Shown piece after piece: positions 43,908-55,626 of a stretch of DNA of 64,000 nucleotides; the first letter of the stretch is position 1; every line of letters starts with the position of its first letter. Below the pieces are notes generated by a model. The model was not told where the DNA came from, searched no databases, and worked only from the letters and a program-made list of their open reading frames with translations. The DNA lies in NCBI RefSeq assembly GCF_023856365.1, contig NW_026042394.1, positions 372,001 to 436,000 on the forward strand. The letters run 5' to 3'. The position numbers were made by a program, and so were the translations under genes. Source of the DNA: Brienomyrus brachyistius (Eukaryota > Chordata > Actinopteri > Osteoglossiformes > Mormyridae).

Positions 43908-46690
43908 ACTTCAATTCAATTCAATTTTATTTATATAGCGCTTTTAACGACATGCATTGTCACAAAGCACTTTACATTTAACCGGCCAGAACCCCACCAA
44001 GCAAGCCTGAGGCGACAGTGGCAAGGAAACTCCCTCTAGCAGGAAGAAACCTTGAGTGGAACCTAGACTCAGAAGGGGACCCCATCCTCCTCTGGGCGAC
44101 CAAGGAGCATGAAACTGCATTTACATTGACATTCATTAGAGTTCATATAGTTATAAAGTCCCAGTTGGTTTCATGTAGTTATATCCAGGAGTCCAGGTGC
44201 GGGTTCACACGGTGTAGTCGGCTCGGTATCAGCTCGAAAAAGAGAAGATGGAGAAGAGTTATTGCCCTACACCTAACCGGCAGGACTAAAGCAACTATGA
44301 CAGCCTGCCTAAAAGAGTGACCTGGAAGGAAGCACAGGCATGAGGGTTTACAGAGGTTTTGGCGTCAAGCCACCTCCCATCCACAGCTTAAGTGATCGGC
44401 GAGAGTGGCAGGACGACAGCACCAATCCCCCCTTTCCCCTTCAATCTCAAATAACTATGAACCTCCAGATTTCCCATTCACCTTAGAAAAGAAGATTTAA
44501 CTATCCAAAAGACTGGCGAAAGAGGTACATCTTAAGCCTTGACTTAAAAGCAGAGATTGTGTCTGAGTTCCGAACACTAATAGGAAGTTTATTCCATAGC
44601 TGTGGTGCTTTATGAGCAAATGCTCTTCCCCCAAAGGTAATGTTCTTTATTCTGGGTACGGATAGAATACCTCCATCTCGTCATCTAAGTGTATGATTCG
44701 GAACGCAAATGAGGTCACTCACATACTGCGGTGCAAGACCATTTACAGCTTTATAGGTTAAGAGCAGTGTTTTGTAGTCAACACGAAATCTAACTGGCAG
44801 CCAGTGCAGTGAAGATAAAATTGGGGTAATATGATTATATGTTTTAGTTTAACTATTGCTAGTAGCGGTTCAATCAATGCTGGGAGCATCGCTGAATAAT
44901 TTTGATGGAACAGGGTCTAGCATACAAGTAGATGAATTTGAAGATAAAATTAAGTACATCAGTTCTGACTGGTTAACCAATATTCAATATTCAAAATGTT
45001 CTGTTTAATTGAGCATATTTTTGGTCAAAAAGTTTCATAAAGTCGTCACTGGAAAATAACCAGTGGTCTGGTTATTAGTCAGCTTGGACACCATAGTAAA
45101 TAGGAATCTAGGATTATTTTTGTTTATTTCAATTAGTTCTGATAGATACTAGATGATTTGGCGGCACTAAGAGCCTTTTTGTAGCTACCCATAGCCTCTT
45201 TCCATGCTAGTTCGAACACCACTAGTTTAGTATGATGCCACTTACATTCTGTAAGGACATAAAACTTATAGGTCCTGCAGGCCCCAACTCTGATCAGCCT
45301 GCATCAGTCTATTTCAGAGCTCCGCTGGCCCAGGCAAGACTGGACTCAACTCGTCAAACCACCCCTTTTAAGGAAGGCAAAGGCCTGCCGGCTCCTGAGA
45401 GACTGGATAGGAATAACTGGAGCAGCACAGAAAAAGCAAGACCTTTCACCCCCGGAGTGACCAGAGTTCCACAATCAATCCACAGCAACAACAGCTGTCA
45501 GCCTCCAGACACAGACACCTTTTCCACTATAAACAGGATAACTCAGCACACATAGATGTTAGGGACAAATACACGCATGTTTGGTCTCGTTTGAATAGGC
45601 ATGAGACGAGGAGTATTATACTCTCAGATTTAAGGCAGTATAGCTTTTCCTAAGAGAAATACAGAAACTTCGGCTCAACCCACCAAACTGAGAGAGATTC
45701 TCTCATGGTAGAACAAGGGAATTACAACCACCCCCTAAAGTGATCTGATTGGCTGGGGACTTGAGAACCAAGGTCAGCAATGCCCCTAAAATTAACCATT
45801 GACCGAAATTAGTCAGTCTTCAGAAACATGCCATCACCTGGTCTGGATACTTAAGGAAGGGCTTCAGAAGTAGTCGGGGAGTCACTCTGTAATCAGAGCT
45901 CCCGCAGAGAACTGGGTGAAAGTCTATCTGTAGTCAGATACTTTCCACAGAACTTTGTTCACTCTCAGCTGAGGAATGTGATTGTTTAATATTGTATTTG
46001 TCCAAATGTATTTACAAGTATGTGTCCACATGTCAATAATTGTATATTGTAGTATTTTTAATAAATGTTGTTTCGATTACTTTATGACTGTCTGATTTGC
46101 TAACTTCTTCATAAACTTTCCAGATTGGACTTCTATCCTTATTAGGACTATGGTGGTAAATACTATCTTGCAGCCTCTGGGTTAAATCCCATTTATTTAT
46201 CCGGGTCCCAAACTTGACTGCCCAAGTTAAGTTAGGTGGATACCAAAACTACACCTCTGGAGTTCGCACACGCTGATGACAGGTACCGGTCTACCCTCTG
46301 AGGGGCGTACACACTATGTTCCTAGGCACCGGGCATAGTCCCTGAGACGCTCACAAGGTAAGACAATGGGTGGCATCGGCGGAGGCCCAAAGTACACCTC
46401 GTACAACCTTTTTTATTTTTAACTGAGCAATTTTCTCTAGTGGAATTAAGCATAGATGCTAAATAATCCGTAATGCTATCAAGTTCAGCAGAATTCGACA
46501 TTAGTTTGGTTGAAAACGATAGCTCAGGGAGGTTATCGATAAAGTTACTTGCTGTATTTGACGTGATTGTACGTTTGGCATATAGAAGCGAGTCGGGGGG
46601 CTAATATTTTGAGCAAGGGAAATATTGAACGCAATAAGATGATGGTCAGAGATAATACTGGACTGAGGCAGTAGAGTTGAATACATGATA
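43908..46690 (-). pseudogene. L2-like LINE (endonuclease end, RT pieces, 3' UTR), split by an LTR
   Basis: Read in reverse: 46690-46501 has ISDHHLIAFNISLAQNISPP, the end of an APE-type endonuclease with the SDH motif. After an insert, 45235-44845 has HTKLVVFELAWKEAMGSYKK then SELMYLILSSNSS and MLDPVPSKLF, the pre-RT region. After a deletion, 44835-44510 has LHWLPVRFRVDYKTLLLTYK, NGLAPQYVSDLICVP and RAFAHKAPQLWNKLP. The 3' UTR ends in AATTGAATTGAATTGAAG, a short tandem tail typical of L2/CR1. Confidence 0.8.
45251..46405 (+). mobile_element. LTR-like insertion in an L2-like LINE
   Basis: The host LINE reads up to about 45250 on one side and from about 46405 on the other. The insert has AATAAATG at 46060 about 200 bp after a promoter-like GATACTTAAGGAAGG, and GGGTGGCATCGGCGGAGG near its end, which could be a primer-binding site. 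A frame at 45232-45555 is proline-rich but unassigned. TGT...ACA ends are possible at 45250 and 46403; no target duplication was seen. Confidence 0.5.
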
Positions 46691-47151
46691 TGAAGACAAC
46701 TGGATCACAACTGGATCACGGGGGAATCATAAGCAGGGAAGAACACACAGGCAAACAGCAGCAGCAACATTAAAGGCAGGACTGAGAAGCACATTTATAC
46801 AAGGCTAAGCAGGGAGCAAACTAGAGGCACCTGAAATGAGTAACACAAGGGCAGGAAGGAGAGGTAAAACAAACGCGGAACAGGCATGGCACGTTATACC
46901 ACACTAGGGAGGAAACGGGAGGTTCAGGAGGGCAGGGTGTGGCAGGGATCCGTTTCAAAATTTAATTTTGGCTTGTACAAACCTTGGTAAAAGCTGCAAA
47001 AGATCGATCAACCACTTTCTGAGCTATTGTCTTAACAAACAAAGCATCTGTTGGGGTGGCGGTGTCTGGGGAATACCATGTGTAATACACCTTGTGAAGA
47101 TTTATATGTAAAACAAAATATTTTTTGATTCTATCACACATATAGAAATTA
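46691..47151. other. LTR-like fragment and non-coding DNA
   Basis: 46690-46950 has a GTATAAATG on the minus strand (about 46794) and a body with GGCACC, TGAGTAACACAAGGGCAGG and TGGCACGTTATACC, perhaps an LTR. Boundaries are not clear. Confidence 0.3.
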
Positions 47152-47515
47152 TCCATCCATCCATTTTCCAAACCGCTTATCCTATTGGGTCGCGGGGGGT
47201 CTGGAGCCTATCCCAGAATCAATGGGCACGAGGCAGGGAACAACCCAGGATGGGGGGCCAGCCCATCGCAGGGCACACTCACACACCATCCACTCACACA
47301 CACACACACACCTACGGGCAATTCAGCAACTCCAATTAGCCCCAGCATGTTTTTGGACTGTGGGGGGAAACCGGAGTACCCAGAGGAAACCCCACAACGA
47401 CATGGGGAGAACATGCAAACTCCACACACATGTGACCCAGGCGGAGACACGAACCCGGGTCCCAGAGGTGTGAGGCGACAGTGCTAACCACTGCACCACC
47501 ATGCCGCCCCTTATA
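47152..47515 (-). repeat. SINE copy 7, nearly complete
   Basis: CCATCCATCCATTTTCC to ACCATGCCGCCCC. Minus strand: GGTGCAGTGGTTAGCAC, then GGTTCGTGTCTCCGCC. Confidence 0.92.
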
Positions 47516-48093
47516 GAAATTATTCTAGGTTTAAATAGTAATTTAGCTGAGTAACTAGGCTGAAATTCTAGATAGTTGCAATTTTAAGAATTATTACTAT
47601 TATTCACAGCTTTTAAGCATGCAGTTGGATGACGGATGGATGGATATTCAGCCACCAGAAATGCCAATTGTTGTTAAGAGGATCAAAGTCTGCAAAGTAG
47701 TATGCAGGGTTTAAGGCCAGAACACAGCATACTCTCCGACAGAAAGCATAAAGTTCACTGGGGGAATTTCTGTGGCCACTGCCTGAACAGCATGTGTGGA
47801 GAATGTTTATGAGGGTCGAGCCATGCAGAGCTGCTGGCCCTGGCATGTAATGATGAATCACAAATCAGTTAAAAATCGGTGCAAATGCATGAAGATTTAA
47901 ACCGGCTGATGTGGAAAATGAATCACTATTGTAGGAGTACTTCACAGTACTTTAACAGAAAAACTGGTGTAATATTACATTTGATTTCACAATGTGAGTT
48001 TGACGTCAGATGTCACTGCGTATCACGTCGACATCGTACGTCAGTTTTTGGTTTTGAGCGAACGCGAGATGATGAATGAATTTGAAACTGAGG

Positions 48094-48388
48094 ACGGCAC
48101 AGTGGTTAGTGCTGGCTTCGGTCCAGGGCCCTTTCTGTGTGGAGTTCGCATGCTCTCCCCGTTTTCGCCGGGGACTCCAGGTTCCTCCCACGGTCCAAAA
48201 GCATGCAGGATAGGTTGACTGGTGAGTCTAAATTGGCCCTGTAGTTGTGTGAGTGTGTGCGACCTGCGGTGTGTAGGTGACTGCCTGGGCTTGGTTCCTG
48301 TCTGCGCCCCTTGTTCCCGGGATAGGCTCCGGTCTCCCCCGCGATCCCAGTTGGGATTAAGTGGTTTCAGAAAATGGATGGATGGACG
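48094..48388 (+). repeat. SINE copy 8, divergent subfamily
   Basis: CGGCACAGTGGTTAGTGCTG, TTTCTGTGTGGAGTTCGCAT, GTCTAAATTGGCCCTG and GGGATAGGCTCCGGTCTCCC, ending AAAATGGATGGATGG. The middle segments differ from the other copies and the box B region is lost, so it is an older or separate subfamily. Confidence 0.8.
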
Positions 48389-48839
48389 CACCGCCCAATC
48401 TTCAATTGGCGGTGTGGCAGCATATTAGCTTTCCGGTAATCACAAACGAGGAGGAAACAGCGAGAAAAGCACAGACAAGACATAAACTGCATGCAAACAT
48501 TGTAATAGACTGATAACATACACAAACAGGTCCACTGGCACCACCGTGAGCTGAGTGAAGATTATTAAAAGGGCAAAGCACGCTAAAAAGCTGCACATGC
48601 AAACCTTAGCTTATTTATTTGATTTATTTTTTTTTATTTACTTATTTTGATTTGGGATTTTTTTCAACAGTATTTTATTCAAATTCAGTTGCACTGTTCA
48701 CAACAGTGTCAACAGTTCAGAAAGATAAATATAAGAATATTTTTGAATATATTTGTCTGCAGCTCATTCTGCAAAAAATGAGAAAATTGTATCGTGAACT
48801 CAGAATCGTGAATCGTATCAAATGGTGAGTTGAATGTAT
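48389..48839. other. Non-coding stretch
   Basis: T-rich at 48610-48670; no gene recognised. Confidence 0.45.
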
Positions 48840-49260
48840 CGTTACATCCCTAGTTCTTACAGTAGTACTATGGTATGGTGGAGCCACATGACAGGAAGGC
48901 AGTACATTGCGAAGTCTGTTAAGAACATCATTCGCACTGAACTGCCCTCCATTGACCAGCTGTACTTTAACTGCCACAGTAACAAGGTTCAGTCTATAAT
49001 CCAGGACTCTGACCACCATCCACAAACACTGACTAGCAGATTCATGAACAGCTTCATTCGCCAAACAATTCAAACCTGCAGCTTTTGCATCCCCTGTAAC
49101 AGTCATTTCCACGGCAGCTGCACTGTACAGCTGTTACTGCACTTTATCCACCACTGACCACGTATCATCCAGTTTTGTCCTGCTTTGTATCGCACTGTTT
49201 CTGCACCATGTTGTCTTGTACTCCCTTGTGTTGTTCTGCACCATCTGTGTTGTTCTGAGC
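48840..49260 (+). pseudogene. Rex-like LINE RT end and 3' UTR
   Basis: KSVKNIIRTELPSIDQLYFN then SNKVQSIIQDSDHHPQTLTS at 48920-49030 fit the RT C-terminal block, followed by the T/G-rich 3' UTR with GCACCATGTTGTCTTGTACT. Confidence 0.6.
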
Positions 49261-50090
49261 AGTGCCATGATGCAATATTACAAAAAGATCTTGAGGAAAT
49301 GCAGAGTTCTGGAGGAGATTCTCACAGATCATGGCATGTGTTTATACTGAAGAAACTGTACAAATTGCTAGACATAAAACACAGGACTGGCAACTGTGGT
49401 ACGTTTTAACACCTTGATAAAAAACTTAAAATCCATAGTAAGTAGGACAACCTCATAGAACCTTTACTAGTCATTGTTCAGAAGATTAACACGGATTAAA
49501 AACCATTACTATGAAAGCACGCTAATCAGTTAAGTTGATTATGTGGAGAGAGAGAAAAAAAACTGTCTTTGAAAAAGATCAACCATAGAACGAAGCTGCA
49601 GCATTGACACCCCCTAGTGGTGATTTGAAGATAGTTCTGTCTGTAGCAGCTAAGCAGTAGATTTGGCGTCAGGTGCCATGACAAACTCAGTGCTGCTCGG
49701 TTTGAACGGCAGAAGCACAAAAATAAAGGGGGCATCTACTGCACGCCCCCCACCCTTGAAAATGGTACAAATTATCATGCAACAGTTTTCTTAAGTAAGT
49801 CTTTTTGGGCGTCTGCAGAAACCTCCACGATGCGATTGCCCTGATTAAGAAGTGCGCAGCGGATACAATTTGGGATGCATCGTTCATCCGATTTATTAAT
49901 ATATAATTATTAGTATGTCTATATTATTTTAGAAACGTTACTTGACGAATATTTTTCATTGAGATTGATTCCCCGTTTAAAATTTTGGTGACACTTCATA
50001 TTTTTTAAGAGAGACAGACAATTTGACGCATGCAATTTGCAGAAATATGTTGTGCCGCTATAAAGTACACAGGCAGCATGACAAACATAA
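49261..50090. other. Non-coding stretch with a CTCF-like site
   Basis: Minus strand CCACTAGGGGGT at 49609-49620 differs from the CTCF core at the last base. No gene recognised. Confidence 0.35.
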
Positions 50091-50102
50091 GTACTCACTG
50101 AA

Positions 50103-50176
50103 GCCACGACATACGCCCGGCTGGCCCCAGCGGTACCCCTAAGAAGAAGGCTTTTTTCACAACCCACGACCATCAC
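50103..50176 (-). CDS. Candidate first exon of an unknown gene
   Basis: From ATG at 50176 (or 50173): MMVVGCEKSLLLRGTAGASR then AYVVAS, ending in a strong donor TTCA|GTGAGTAC at about 50103. No further exon was found on the minus strand below it, and no domain is recognised. It may be a chance ORF with a donor-like site. Confidence 0.2.
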
Positions 50177-50401
50177 GAGGGCAAAAAAAACTGAATAGCC
50201 TAGAATTTAGTTAATTACAAGGCACATATTTATTGGAGCAAGAGCTCTAACATAAAACTACCTTGTAATTATAAAGTATTATGGCTGTGAACAATGTACA
50301 AACAGGCACAGAAAGTAAAATACTCCAAAAATGCAAAGAACCTAAATATTTTTGTTTCCACCGATTCACTCTTGATGTGTTAGGAGTCACAGTTCAGTAG
50401 C

Positions 50402-52520
50402 CTATTCTTCAGTATCTGCATTTAAGACCACCAACTGCTCTTTCTCCTCCTTCGCTCGTCGGCTCAGAGTATTGGACTTGGTAAGTAATGTTGCCCTTTT
50501 GGTTCCAGCAGCACTCTCTGCTTCCTCTGCCATGTGCTCAGCATCCTTTTGTAAACTCTCACATACACTTTCCAGTGAGACTCTCTTCCTCTTGAGTTCC
50601 TCAAGTTTTCTTTTTTGCTTTTCGCTCATCTTTCACCTTTGGTCAGAGGCGCTTTGGTTGCTCCCCCACACACTCTGACATGGTCGCATATAAGCCTCTG
50701 TGCAACAACTGTTTCCTCTGATAAGTTGCAGGTCTCCACCTCTATTCGTTCCACTTCGGCTTGCCCATAGGACAGCAGCAGCAAGTTCTTGCAGAACATC
50801 CAGAGGTCAGGATAAGGCCCACTAACTTTTTGATGTAAAAAGACATCAACTTTGGATGGTGCTGAAGGAATGAAGGATATAAAATCCAAGCCTTTTGCCT
50901 CATTGTGCAGGTGATTATCAGACTGCTGGGATATTGCATCACCTGTAATTACATTAATTACAGTAGATTAGATGCAGATCAACAATGTCAATACACAGAA
51001 TCACATGTAGAATAGGAAAGTGATTTATAACCCAATTTTCCTATGATACCATAAATGTGCAATCATTTTAATTTAATCTTGAGATATCTCTAGGCTCATC
51101 AAAGAAAATATAACTGGGCTGATGCTTCTTTTCAAACACCAAGAGTCGGTCTTCTAAATACTGCTAAAATCTACGTGTTAACACTATTCAGTTCAGGGAC
51201 GGATTATGGGTTGTGTGGGCCCCTGGGTAAAACGTTCGCGAGGCCCCCCCCCACCACCACCACCTGCACCACCACCACAACCACCACAAGTCAAGGGCCC
51301 TTGGCAGCCAAACACCCTCCCTATAGGGTCAGGGGACCTTGTAGGCAGAGGATCAAAGAATGTAGGCCCTCTAAAATAGACAAACGAAAATACATTGCTG
51401 ATAAGCGTTGCAAATTGTTTTGGGCTTGGGGCCCATGGGCCCCCTGCACCCCAAGGGCCCCTGGGCAGCGGCCCCGCTAACCCGGTTTGTAATCCGTCCC
51501 TGATTCAGTTAGATGTGAAAAAGAAAAGCATAATTTAAAAATAATATTCTGAACTATCCTATTCTTATCCTATGATTTACCAGCAGATATCCTGCCTGCC
51601 AACCGATTCTCCTGCGCAAACTTCTGCATGAGATTTCTCCTTTTCTGCTGGCAGTTATCTGGCTGGTGTGCATTTTGTTTGGGTCCAAGCACGTCATCTC
51701 ATGTACAATCGAGTACTTCAGAGGGCATTTATCCAAGGCCTTTTTGCACATTTTTGAGAGCACAATCTGGCAATTTTTTTTAATCTGAAGGACACCAAGG
51801 TCACTTCCACTGCCTTTGGCTCCTGACTGTCTCTGACAAAAAGATGGTTTGTCAAATTTCCAGAATCTTTCTGCACACTCAGCCCAAGGTTAACACTACC
51901 TCAGCTGTACATATCAAACCAGCTCAAACTCCATGTTATTCACATATTTTTTACTTCACAATTGTTTGATACATTTGTATGTAAAGATACCAGTGAATTC
52001 ACAGAAGTCCCACCTTGATGACAGCCATTCCTATATCCACCTCCTTTGGACTGAGCCAGAGTTTTTGCCTGTACAACAGCTGTACATGTTGCTACACAAC
52101 ACTTAAACATTCTATTTCCTCAATGAACTATTTTTTTTGCAGCAAAAGCCATGAAGCAGCAATAAAATCTTTAAAATATGCTTACCAATAAATATGGTTC
52201 TCCCATTTAAACACATGTAAAGATAAACCATGGATATTTAAAAATCATGGGTTCGTTAATGAGTTTAAATGTTATTGAATGGCTTACCTTAAACTTCTCC
52301 AGTAAGTCTTCAGCGGTGGAGTGGCTCATGTACTGTGATCCCAGAACCAGGACTGCACTCGAGAGCCATTCTCATAATTCACCCAATACCTGACATGCAC
52401 ATCCAGTTGTTTTCTTTTGATGGTCCTGTTCATACTTACGTCAAACATGACAACGAAGCTCCCTTTTAATATATGGAGCGAGTCCAAATCGCGCAAGAAA
52501 AGCGGTTTTATCTTTACCAC
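50402..52520 (-). pseudogene. hAT-like transposon-derived gene remnant, several pieces
   Basis: From 5' to 3' on the minus strand: 52520-52326 (GSFVVMFDVSMNRTIKRKQL, then VHVRYWVNYENGSRVQSW and HST), 51763-51554 (KMCKKALDKCPLKYSIVHEM, then LDPNKM), 50889-50626 (SAPSKVDVFLHQKVSGPYPD, CKNLLLLSYGQAEVER, ETCNLSEETVVAQRLICDHV) and 50629-50402 (KQKRKLEELKRKRVSLESVC, a coiled coil). This order fits a fish family with a hAT-type C-terminal part (LLLLSHGQA.VERGFS), here lacking GFSVNK. At least two indels and missing central parts make it non-functional. Family recognised from pattern, not search. Confidence 0.65.
51194..51502. mobile_element. 309-bp hAT-type MITE with 8-bp target duplication
   Basis: Ends CAGGGACGGATTA and TAATCCGTCCCTG (13 of 13 in reverse after one base) are inverted, flanked by ATTCAGTT at 51186-51193 and 51503-51510. 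It is nested between pieces of the hAT-like remnant. The interior has GGGCCCCTGGG text in both halves and CCACCACCA runs. Confidence 0.92.
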
Positions 52521-52788
52521 AAGTGACCCTGCGAGTCAGGGAACATCACCCTGGAGACGGTGTGAATGTCATCATTGGACGTATAGGAGTGATGTCGGCA
52601 AACCGTTTGCAAAGCCCATAGCACTTCTGCTTTCAGTGTGGGTTGAGGACGATGTACTGAAGGCATTATTTGTCATGGGATCCGGAGACACTGCCAAAAC
52701 GGGTGTAGGCCTATCTTTAGAGGTTGTACTTATCTCCACTGAATAAACATTTGAGGAAAATTTTTAGGTTAAAATCTGGGCTTATTCT

Positions 52789-53960
52789 ATACTGAACAAA
52801 AATATAAACGCAACACTCTTGTTTCTGCTCCCATTTTTCATGAGATGGACTTAAAGACCTACAATTCATTCCAGATACACAATATTACCATTTCTCTCAA
52901 ACATTTCTCACAAATCAGTCTAAATGTGTGATAGTGAGCACTTCTGCTTTGCTGAGATAATCCATCCCACCTCACAGGTGTGCCACATCAAGATGCTGAT
53001 CTGACATCATGGGTAGTGCACAGGTGTACCTTATACTGCCCACAATAAAAGGCCACCCTGGAATGTGCAGTTTTTTGCTTTATTGGGGGTCTGGGGACTC
53101 AGAACCGGTCAGTATCTGGTGTGACCACCATTTGCCTCATGCAATGCAACACATCTTCTTCGCATAGAGTTTATCAGATTGTCAATTGTGGCCTGTGGAA
53201 TGTTGGTCCACTCCTCTTCAATGGCTGTGCGAAGTTGTTGGATATTAGTGGGAACTGGTACACGCTGTCGTATACGCCGGTCAAGCACATCCCAAACATG
53301 CTCAACGGGTGACATGTCCGGTGAGTATGCTGGCCATGCAAGAACTGGGACATTTTCAGCTTCCAAGAACTGTGTACAGATCCTTGCAACATGGGGCCGT
53401 GCATTATCTGTCTGAGTGGCTGGTCTCAGACGATCTTGGAGGTGAACCTGCTGGATGTGGAGGTCCTGGGCTGGTGTGGTTACACGTGGTCTGCGGTTGT
53501 GAGGCCGGTTGGATGTACTGCCATATTCTCTGAAACGCCTTTGGAGACGGCTTATGGTTGAGAAATGAACATTCAATGCACGAGCAACAGATCTGGTTGA
53601 CATTCCTGCTGTCAGCATGCCAATTGCACGCTCCCTCAATGCTTGTGGCATCTGTGGCATTTTGCTGTGAGACAAAACTGCACATTCCAGGGTGGCCTTT
53701 TATTGTGGGCAGTATAAGGTACACCTGTGCACTACCCATGATGTCAGATCAGCATCTTGATGTGGCACACCTGTGAGGTGGGATGGATTATCTCAGCAAA
53801 GCAGAAGTGCTCACTATCACACATTTAGACTGATTTGTGAGAAATGTTTGAGAGAAATGGTAATATTGTGTATCTGGAATGAATTGTAGATCTTTAAGTC
53901 CATCTCATGAAAAATGGGAGCAAAAACAAAAGTGTTGCGTTTATATTTTTGTTCAGTGTA
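52789..53960. mobile_element. Tc1-like transposon, about 1.17 kb, long inverted repeats
   Basis: 52789-53075 and 53678-53960 are near-perfect inverted repeats of about 285 bp, starting ACTGAACAAAAATATAAACG and ending AACTGCACATTCCAGG. TA is present at both outer ends. Between them lies one transposase frame on the minus strand. The length is shorter than a full Tc1 (about 1.5-1.7 kb), fitting the internal deletion in the gene. Confidence 0.93.
53109..53675 (-). CDS. Tc1-like transposase, in-frame internal deletion
   Basis: 188 aa against about 340 aa usually. Residues 1-60 have a paired-like helix-turn-helix (RERAIGMLTAGMSTRSVARA then LNVHFSTISRLQRRFR), residues 60-70 the RPHNRRPRVT linker. 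At about residue 88 it jumps to DNARPHVARICTQFLE, which holds the second catalytic Asp, and PAYSPDMSPVEHVWD, which holds the third (Glu) position. The first catalytic Asp and the segment around it are gone, so it cannot cut DNA. The frame is unbroken through the join. A DNA-binding, non-catalytic product is possible if it is transcribed. Confidence 0.9.
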   Translation of the reverse strand: MSHSKMPQMPQALRERAIGMLTAGMSTRSVARALNVHFSTISRLQRRFREYGSTSNRPHNRRPRVTTPAQDLHIQQVHLQDRLRPATQTDNARPHVARICTQFLEAENVPVLAWPAYSPDMSPVEHVWDVLDRRIRQRVPVPTNIQQLRTAIEEEWTNIPQATIDNLINSMRRRCVALHEANGGHTRY

Positions 53961-54409
53961 CATTGATTTACAGAATCAAATTTAAAAAACAAAGATACAC
54001 TGATTTTATACAGATTACTAACTTTTGGGGATCACAATACAAATCTAAATATTTTAGACAAGTTACTTATCTGCTTATTGAATGGTGGGCGAAAAAAATA
54101 TCTGTATAGTGTCCATTATCTAAAACCCCGCAATGACGTAGTTTGTGTTGTTCTTAAAATAATATTAACTTAAACGGTCAATCTGATTTTCTGGAGGAAA
54201 AATAATAGTTTTGATGAATCAACAGCTTGGGAAAATAGTCGCTAGATTAATTCAAAGAAAAATTGTCTGTAGTTGCACCTCAACAGTATAACCAGTGATA
54301 ATACTATATAAATAAAATTAAAGTAATGGCACCAGCATAGACAGACACAGTAACAGTACAGAATGAGGTAACAGTGGCAGTGTGAGGAAATGTCAGCGTC
54401 ACTGGCTGG

Positions 54410-54715
54410 TTAACAGCAATGGGGAGGAAACTTGTCTCTAAATCTGGAAATGCTTGTGCAGATGGATGGATGGAAGGTGAAAAGTGACAGTGCTGGGTGG
54501 CTAGAGTCTCTCAAGGTGCTGCTTGCTTTTCTGAGGCAGCACCTGAAGACGATGCCTTTGACCGCCAGAAGCTGTGTGCCCGAGGAACTGGAAGCTGTTG
54601 AAGCCTCTACAGCATCCTCTGCGATGTAGATAGGACTTTGGGGAGTCATCCGTTTGCGAAAGTCCAGGATCAGCTCCTTGGTTTCTCTAGCGTTGAGGGT
54701 GATGTTGTTATACAT
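54410..54715 (-). pseudogene. Rex-like LINE RT fragment
   Basis: Minus frame has LNARETKELILDFRKRMTPQ then SPIYIAEDAVE, matching the block between the ADDT box and the HIDG block, followed by a changed end. It is a short remnant. Confidence 0.55.
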
Positions 54716-55007
54716 GGTGAAGAGCTGGGCCTACAAATCCCAGCATTCAAGAGGTGAAAATACAGACTTAGAGGGAATTTGGGAAAAGTGAAAAAATCCT
54801 CTTTACTCGTGTCTGTATAAATCTCACCAAGCGTAACTTTGCAGATTAAAGACTGGCTGAGAGTGTAAATGTAAACGCTGATAAGGAGTCAGGAACAAAG
54901 TGCTCATGTAGTGCACACCTGGGTCCAGAGGGCCCTTGTTCAGATGGAAAACTGAACAGGCATCTTTTGTGCTAAATGACAGCCGGTGCTGCTCAAGATG
55001 ATGGACA

Positions 55008-55307
55008 CTATGGGGAAATAAAAAAAAAAAGAGTTTTGAATGAAAAGACACACAAGAGTAACAGTGCAGCCTTGGTCACGTCTCCCCAGCTCATGACTGG
55101 ACCAGGCTCCACATTGACCCCAAAACTGGCTTTACACACAGGAAACTCACTGAAACTCAACACAACATTGTCCTGATCTTGCCTGGGGAGTTTCACCTGG
55201 TTACTGAGATGACCGGCAGCACAGACAGTCTTACCAGCAACAGATATGCTATTTAGGGGTGCGAAGCGTCTGCTGCCAGCACATGGCTTTATATCTGTCG
55301 GCTGCAT
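55008..55307 (-). CDS. Unassigned frame, maybe an exon
   Basis: The minus frame reads SISVAGKTVCAAGHLSNQVK, LPRQDQDNVVLSFSEFPVCK then ASFGVNVEPGPVMSWGDVTK. It has even composition, several Cys and no repeat-like character. A TATA-like GATATAAAG lies at about 55297 on the same strand and a donor-like GTAAGAC near 55235. I do not recognise a family. Confidence 0.25.
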   Translation of the reverse strand: MQPTDIKPCAGSRRFAPLNSISVAGKTVCAAGHLSNQVKLPRQDQDNVVLSFSEFPVCKASFGVNVEPGPVMSWGDVTKAALLLLCVFSFKTLFFFISP

Positions 55308-55626
55308 TTGCGCTGCTCCTCCCTCCTATAAAGAGGACAGTTGAACAGCAGTGTGAAGAAAGGGCACAGAAGCAGAAGTCAGTGGAAAAAGCCCCATTAC
55401 TAACCCTAAGCCCAACTTACTGCAAACAGCCCACTGTATTTCATATGTCTGCTTCATATTTTCCATTTAATTGCCATAATCTCTGGCAGTCAGTGACAAA
55501 AGTTATTTACCCTTAAACAGTACTGAGATTGAGTAGAGTGAGGTACTTAAGCGGTATTATGGAAGAATAAAAGCTGAGTCCCATGTCCAGGCGAGATGCG
55601 TAGCTGACAGGCTGATGAATGTTTCA

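Noticed and set aside
47185..47487. 100-aa frame with PRINGHEAGNNPGWGASPSQ
   Set aside because: Lies wholly within a SINE; similar frames occur in other SINE copies.
52417..52746. 109-aa plus frame
   Set aside because: Opposite strand to the hAT-like remnant and without recognisable motifs.
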